A stretch of 64,000 nucleotides of DNA from positions 40,099-104,098 of the forward strand of contig JAEWOH010000050.1 in NCBI GenBank assembly GCA_023460955.1. The letters are read 5' to 3'. Positions 60,112-64,000 of this stretch are shown one piece after another. The notes beneath the pieces were generated by a model. That model saw nothing but the letters and a program-made list of their open reading frames with translations. It was not told where the DNA came from and did not search any database. Origin of the DNA: Bacillota bacterium. Lineage in GTDB: Bacteria; Bacillota; Clostridia; Acetivibrionales; DSM-1351. Position numbers and translations under genes: made by a program. Every line of letters starts with the position of its first letter. Within the stretch, counting starts at the first letter, position 1.

Positions 60112-62109
60112 CTATTCGTATTTGATAATTAAATCAGGGTTATGCTTTTTTTCCATCTGTCTTCTTGCCTTACGGTTGGCAACAGAATCAAATATTATTG
60201 AAAAGTCATAATCAGGAGGATAAAGTTCACTAGCCGCAACATGGAGTTTCAGTCTCTTATGAGAAATCATGGTTTTCCTGTCCTTAAGCTGGACTCCTAT
60301 CTCCCCCCTTTCGTTAGCTCTTTGGTATACAATACCTATTTCTCTCTGAGGGTAAACCATAACACTATCGCCCATATTAAATCTGCTGCTCCGGTTAGGC
60401 TTAGGAGGTTCAACCTCCTTTACTACAGTTACTTTTGTTACCATCCTGTTGTTTGGTACATAGCTATTCAGCTTTCCAGCATTCTCTTCAGATAGGTAAA
60501 GAAAAGATGCATCTTCTGTTTCCCAGTGTTCCATATGCGTTATAGCATCAATAGGTTTTTTGCTTTCTGTTGTTGCATTATGCTTTTGTCGGTAGGCCTG
60601 TTCATAAGCTATCTTTAGTAAATGCTGCGGAAAACCCAGCCGTTTGGCTATATACAGAGCACAGCTTTCTCCTGCTTCGCCTATTTCAAGTCTATACAGT
60701 GGTTTAAGGCTTTCCTTGTCAAAGCTCATTCTTGCATTTACAAGTCCATCAGCCCTTCTGGCATACTCTTTTATCTCCGGATAATGAGTTGTTGCAACAA
60801 AAAGACATTTTTTACCCTTTAATTCCTCCAGTATCGATATTGCTATACCCATGCCCTCGGCAGGATCTGTTCCGGAGCCTAGTTCATCCAGCAGAACAAG
60901 GCTTTCATTTGTAGCAGATGAGAGTATGTCTATAATATTTTTTATGTGTGATGAAAAGGTTGATAAATTTTCTGATATACTTTGCCCGTCTCCAATATCG
61001 CACAAAACCATGTTATTCAAACAAAATTCACTGTCCTGTCCTGCAGGTACATGAAGTCCGCTTTGGGCCATAAGCGACAGAAGTCCAACAGTCTTTAAAG
61101 CTACTGTCTTACCTCCGGTATTAGGTCCTGTTATTACTATGCCATTAATGTCATCTCCAATTTCAAAATCCAAAGGTACACAGACTGATGGATTAAGTAG
61201 CGGGTGTCTTCCGGACCTTATAAGTATCCTGCGCCTCACGGTTAATTTTGCCGGAACAGCCTTCATCTGTACAGATAATTTAGCCTTTGCAAAAACTATG
61301 TCCAGAGTCTCCATGGCATCAATATTAATATTAATTTCCGGAATATTTTCATCAACAAAGGCTGTAAGTGTATAAAGGATTTTTCGAATTTCATTTTCCT
61401 CTTCAATCTGAAGAAGGGATATCTCAGCCTGAAGCTTTTGAACTACAGTGGGTTCAATAAATACAGTCCCGCCGGTTGATGAAACATCAATTACGGTTCC
61501 TGTGATCATGCTTCTGTATTCTTTTTTTACCGGTAATACAAAATGACCGTTTCTTATAGATACAAAGCTGTCTGTAAACCATTCCTTTTTACCTCTGAGA
61601 AGACTTTCAAGTTTGGTTTTTATCTGAGAGCCGGTACTCTCAAGTTTTCTTCTTATATCTCTTAATTTAGGGGATGCTGAGTCGTCTACCTGTCCATTTC
61701 TTATAGAACGGTCTATCTCCTCCGACAAATCGCTTAAATCTGTTATCGTTCCGCCATAAAAAGAAATACCGACCTCAAAGACTTCAGCTTTTTTAAGGTA
61801 AGTCTTCATTCTTTTACAGGAGGAAAGAAACTGGGCCACAGTTAATAGTTGTTCAGGAACCAGCATTGCTCCCTTTTTACATAAGTCAAGTATTTTATCG
61901 AGCTCCTTCATTGTCGATATTGGCGGAGTCCCCTGACTCTCAAGAATTAATTTAGCTTCCGTTGTTTCCTGCATCTTTTGCCTGCATTCAGTTTCAGACA
62001 AGTATGGCTTAAGCTTGGCTAGTCTTTCTACTGCCCTTTCTGACAATGCCTGCTGACATAACATTTCAATTATTTTATTAAACTCTAATGCATTTTCGTA
62101 ATTAACCAT
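60112..62109 (-). CDS. MutS2-like ATPase without Smr domain
   Basis: 665 residues from ATG 62109 (GGAGTG eight bases upstream). The MutS ATPase core is intact: GPNTGGKTVALKTVGLLSLM, LSTFSSHIKNII, LLDELGSGTDPAEGMG and ATTHYPEIKEYA. An N-terminal clamp-like region precedes it. A KOW-like segment (NMGDSVMVYPQREIGIVY) comes near residue 590. Full-length MutS2 is about 790 residues and ends in a Smr nuclease domain; this protein ends shortly after the KOW segment and has a shortened coiled-coil region. A role in ribosome rescue or recombination cannot be told apart. Confidence 0.85.
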   Translation of the reverse strand: MVNYENALEFNKIIEMLCQQALSERAVERLAKLKPYLSETECRQKMQETTEAKLILESQGTPPISTMKELDKILDLCKKGAMLVPEQLLTVAQFLSSCKRMKTYLKKAEVFEVGISFYGGTITDLSDLSEEIDRSIRNGQVDDSASPKLRDIRRKLESTGSQIKTKLESLLRGKKEWFTDSFVSIRNGHFVLPVKKEYRSMITGTVIDVSSTGGTVFIEPTVVQKLQAEISLLQIEEENEIRKILYTLTAFVDENIPEININIDAMETLDIVFAKAKLSVQMKAVPAKLTVRRRILIRSGRHPLLNPSVCVPLDFEIGDDINGIVITGPNTGGKTVALKTVGLLSLMAQSGLHVPAGQDSEFCLNNMVLCDIGDGQSISENLSTFSSHIKNIIDILSSATNESLVLLDELGSGTDPAEGMGIAISILEELKGKKCLFVATTHYPEIKEYARRADGLVNARMSFDKESLKPLYRLEIGEAGESCALYIAKRLGFPQHLLKIAYEQAYRQKHNATTESKKPIDAITHMEHWETEDASFLYLSEENAGKLNSYVPNNRMVTKVTVVKEVEPPKPNRSSRFNMGDSVMVYPQREIGIVYQRANERGEIGVQLKDRKTMISHKRLKLHVAASELYPPDYDFSIIFDSVANRKARRQMEKKHNPDLIIKYE

Positions 62110-62212
62110 CAATAAACACTCCATTTCCGAATATTAACTAAATCCTATTTATATAAAAAAACTACAGAGACACTCTGCTGATCGCACAGGCTAACCCGGC
62201 ATAACAACATTA

Positions 62213-62241
62213 AAGCGTGACAGGACAATCCCGTCACGCTT
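62213..62241 (-). terminator. Hairpin, possible terminator of the DUF4349 gene
   Basis: AAGCGTGAC (62213-62221) and GTCACGCTT (62233-62241) are perfect 9-base arms around an 11-base loop. On the minus strand it is followed by TTTAATGTTG, a short U-tract. Confidence 0.55.
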
Positions 62242-62513
62242 ATTGGATAATTAATAAATTCCGGATAATAAAATAATTTAAAGATAAATAATACAAATGA
62301 AAACAGTCCGGAAAAAAATGTATACAAAGCATTCTGTATCATACAATATTAGCTCAAAATTAGCTCAAATAATCACACTAGTTATAATATAGTAAACATA
62401 ACTAAAGTAAGCTACTTGTACGAAAAGCAGGTGTCACAAGGATAACAAGTATCCTTAAAAGGCATGTATAAATAATGAGTTGATAACCGATTATTTACAA
62501 AGCCTACAACTAT

Positions 62514-62549
62514 TTAGTTGTTAACCACCTTTACAGATGCGGCAGACAT
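62514..62549 (-). CDS. Eleven-residue mini-ORF with strong ribosome site
   Basis: ATG at 62549, AGGAGGAAATTTA upstream, stop at 62514; peptide MSAASVKVVNN. A perfect ribosome site on so short a frame is unusual. It lies between the DUF4349 gene and the MutS2-like gene on the same strand, and its stop codon falls inside a 16-base palindrome. It may be a leader peptide or chance. Confidence 0.25.
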   Translation of the reverse strand: MSAASVKVVNN

Positions 62550-62614
62550 TAAATTTCCTCCTGAATTTGTAAATTTTGAACTCATAATAACATATGATAA
62601 ACCTTATGTCAAGG

Positions 62615-63661
62615 TCACCTTTTATCATCGTCTGTGGTTTCATCGTTGGAAGAGCGGGTAGGTTTACTTACTGTTACGACTCTTCTCCGTATAAACCTGA
62701 ACAATACATATCCAATAGCACCTAATGGTATCAGAATGGGGAGTGCAGCTGCAATGCCAACAACAGCATCCTGAATAAAGCCCCATAAACCTTTCAGGCT
62801 GTTAATAAAGCCGGAAGAGATACGATGGAAAAATCCGTCATTTTCTTTTGGCTGAACTGGCTTTATTTTTTCCACCTCATTTATATTAACTGTCAAAGTA
62901 GAATATTCGACCAGTGAGTCCCATTTCTTTAATGTACCTGTAAGATTTTCAATATCATAATTTGTTGTCTGAAGCTCTTTTTCAAGCTTAAGTATATCTT
63001 CCATTTTCACAGCCTTCTTAAGTAATTCCAAAAGCCTTTCCTCTTGAATTCTAAGAGACTTCAGTCTTGCCTCTGTATCAAAATACCGGTCGGTAACGTC
63101 TTCACCATTAGATTGCTCAAAAACAACATTTCCAAATTTTCTTAAATCTAAAAAAGACTGTTCATATTTTGATTTGGGTATTCTGAAAACATATGTAGCA
63201 CTTTTAAGACCATTATAATCAATACCTCCTCCTCTTACAGATGAACTCTGCTGGAAGCCACCTATAGATGCTATATAACTGCATAAGGAATTTCTTGTTT
63301 TATCAAATTCAAGAGTTTGATAATCCAGCTGTCCGGTAAAGATTATTTTTTGTTGGTTGTCTACCGAAATTAATGAACTTTGGCCTTCGGCTTGCGGTTC
63401 AGCAGAAATATTTACCCCGTCTGCTTTATTTCCTGAAGCGGCATCAGCTGTTTCAGCTTCTGAAAAAGTTGCCTGAATAGATTCGTTGCTGCCCGCTACA
63501 GCACCATTTGCGACATTTACAGCTTTACTGTACTTCACGGTAACAGCATCTGATGCAGCCATAGAGGGAGCCGAAGCTGATTCACTGCTTGAACTGCCGC
63601 AGCCGAATAATGTAACGGAGAGAAGTAAAGCCGAAAGAGCTATTGCAATCTTATTTCTCAT
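62615..63661 (-). CDS. DUF4349 domain lipoprotein
   Basis: 348 residues from ATG 63661 (GGAGG upstream). The lipobox LFGCGSSSS (Cys about 21) marks a lipoprotein. A Ser/Ala-rich linker follows, then the DUF4349 region (about 110-275) with FTGQLDYQTLEFDKTRNSL, FRIPKSKYEQSFLDLRKFG, a coiled coil (IQEERLLELLKKAVKMEDI) and STLTVNINEVEKIKP. A membrane span at about 300-325 and a basic tail end it. Function of this family is not known; extracellular sensing or envelope stress has been guessed for relatives. Confidence 0.88.
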   Translation of the reverse strand: MRNKIAIALSALLLSVTLFGCGSSSSESASAPSMAASDAVTVKYSKAVNVANGAVAGSNESIQATFSEAETADAASGNKADGVNISAEPQAEGQSSLISVDNQQKIIFTGQLDYQTLEFDKTRNSLCSYIASIGGFQQSSSVRGGGIDYNGLKSATYVFRIPKSKYEQSFLDLRKFGNVVFEQSNGEDVTDRYFDTEARLKSLRIQEERLLELLKKAVKMEDILKLEKELQTTNYDIENLTGTLKKWDSLVEYSTLTVNINEVEKIKPVQPKENDGFFHRISSGFINSLKGLWGFIQDAVVGIAAALPILIPLGAIGYVLFRFIRRRVVTVSKPTRSSNDETTDDDKR

Positions 63662-63833
63662 ACCCTTTTCCTCCTTAACGGATTTGGAAATCCGACAGAT
63701 TTCTTTATTTATATATAATAGACGCAAGAAAAAGTAAAATGTTTCAAAACTGTTGAAAATAGTAAATGGTATTTAATGCTATTAGATATTCATTAACAGT
63801 TATTGGATTAAATGGAAATTATTTTTAGGCAAT

Positions 63834-63866
63834 AAAAAAGTATAAGCTAGTCGCTTATACTTTTTT

Positions 63867-63867
<1 letters not shown>
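63834..63867 (-). terminator. Terminator of the tRNA-His transcript
   Basis: GTATAAGC and GCTTATAC arms (about 63840-63847 and 63853-63860) are flanked by A-runs and T-runs; the minus-strand tRNA-His ends at its edge. Confidence 0.85.
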
Positions 63868-63944
<77 letters not shown>

Positions 63945-63950
63945 ATATAT

Positions 63951-64000
63951 TGGCGCGCCAGAAGGGACTCGAACCCCTGGCCTACTGCTTAGAAGGCAGT
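63951..64000 (-). tRNA. tRNA-Arg (anticodon TCT), partial
   Basis: The 3' half of a tRNA on the minus strand: anticodon arm ACTGC-CTTCTAA-GCAGT with anticodon TCT, T-loop GGTTCGAGTCC, acceptor end TGGCGCG and CCA. Its 5' half lies beyond the right edge. Six bases from tRNA-His. Confidence 0.9.

Larger units (their letters stand above)
62125..62614. other. Intergenic region between MutS2-like and DUF4349 genes
   Basis: About 490 bases. It holds a hairpin at 62213-62241, a mini-ORF at 62514-62549 and a 16-base palindrome ACAACTAAATAGTTGT (about 62506-62521). Apart from these it is AT-rich without recognised signals. Confidence 0.45.

Overview
The window is a 64 kb piece of a low-GC, spore-forming anaerobic Firmicute (class Clostridia). 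I infer this from an alpha/beta-type small acid-soluble spore protein, an [FeFe]-hydrogenase-like regulatory cluster, strong AGGAGG ribosome binding sites, frequent TTG and GTG starts, U-tailed terminators, a T-box and TPP riboswitches. A cellobiose-phosphorylase-like GH94 enzyme next to a LacI repressor fits a mesophilic cellulose degrader of the Ruminiclostridium cellulolyticum/papyrosolvens type. That species-level guess comes from gene content only. The region reads as ordinary chromosome: I see no insertion sequence, prophage, CRISPR array or replication origin.

Layout. 1-5.3 kb: a truncated lipoprotein gene, a YtrA-type GntR regulator with an ABC exporter, a YibE/F membrane protein and a secreted alkaline phosphatase. 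5.4-9.8 kb: a minus-strand thiamine operon thiD-thiC-thiM-thiE plus a 37-residue membrane peptide, controlled by two tandem TPP riboswitches that each have their own terminator. 9.9-13.8 kb: a Gly-rich protein, thymidine kinase, a tocopherol-cyclase-like protein and a secreted hydrolase-fold protein that lacks its nucleophile serine. 14.2-17.1 kb: an iron operon feoA-feoB-(Cys-rich 56-mer)-fur, whose sigma-A promoter is covered by two Fur boxes. 17.2-29.7 kb: secA, a TrpR-like regulator, an unrecognised membrane-anchored protein with a duplicated domain, an ECF S component, threonine genes (hom, an ACT regulator, thrC), a patatin-like lipase and motAB. 29.7-38.6 kb: a TPR protein, folC, pgi, a spore SASP gene and pheST behind a Phe-type T-box.

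39.1-46.6 kb: a three-gene operon (zinc-ribbon membrane protein, coiled-coil protein, Amj-type lipid II flippase), then lgt, a CPBP protease, GH94 phosphorylase and LacI. LacI and GH94 share the operator core GGGAACGTTCCC. 46.6-52.8 kb: an rRNA methyltransferase-like gene and a TfoX C-terminal-domain gene, then a compact minus-strand cluster (DRTGG, HATPase, [FeFe]-hydrogenase-like protein, DRTGG, PHP) behind a TGS/uridine-kinase fusion. That cluster is the best candidate for an incompletely described signalling system. The hydrogenase-like protein keeps the four H-cluster cysteines but has lost the proton-transfer cysteine, which suggests a sensor rather than a catalyst.

53-64 kb: prfC, a tRNA-Gln/tRNA-Lys pair, an epimerase, a homocysteine methyltransferase plus nucleoside phosphorylase pair, an AraC/GyrI regulator, a transcarbamylase with a degenerate carbamoyl-phosphate site, a MutS2-like protein without the Smr nuclease domain, a DUF4349 lipoprotein, tRNA-His and a partial tRNA-Arg.

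All assignments come from reading motifs by eye; no database search was run.
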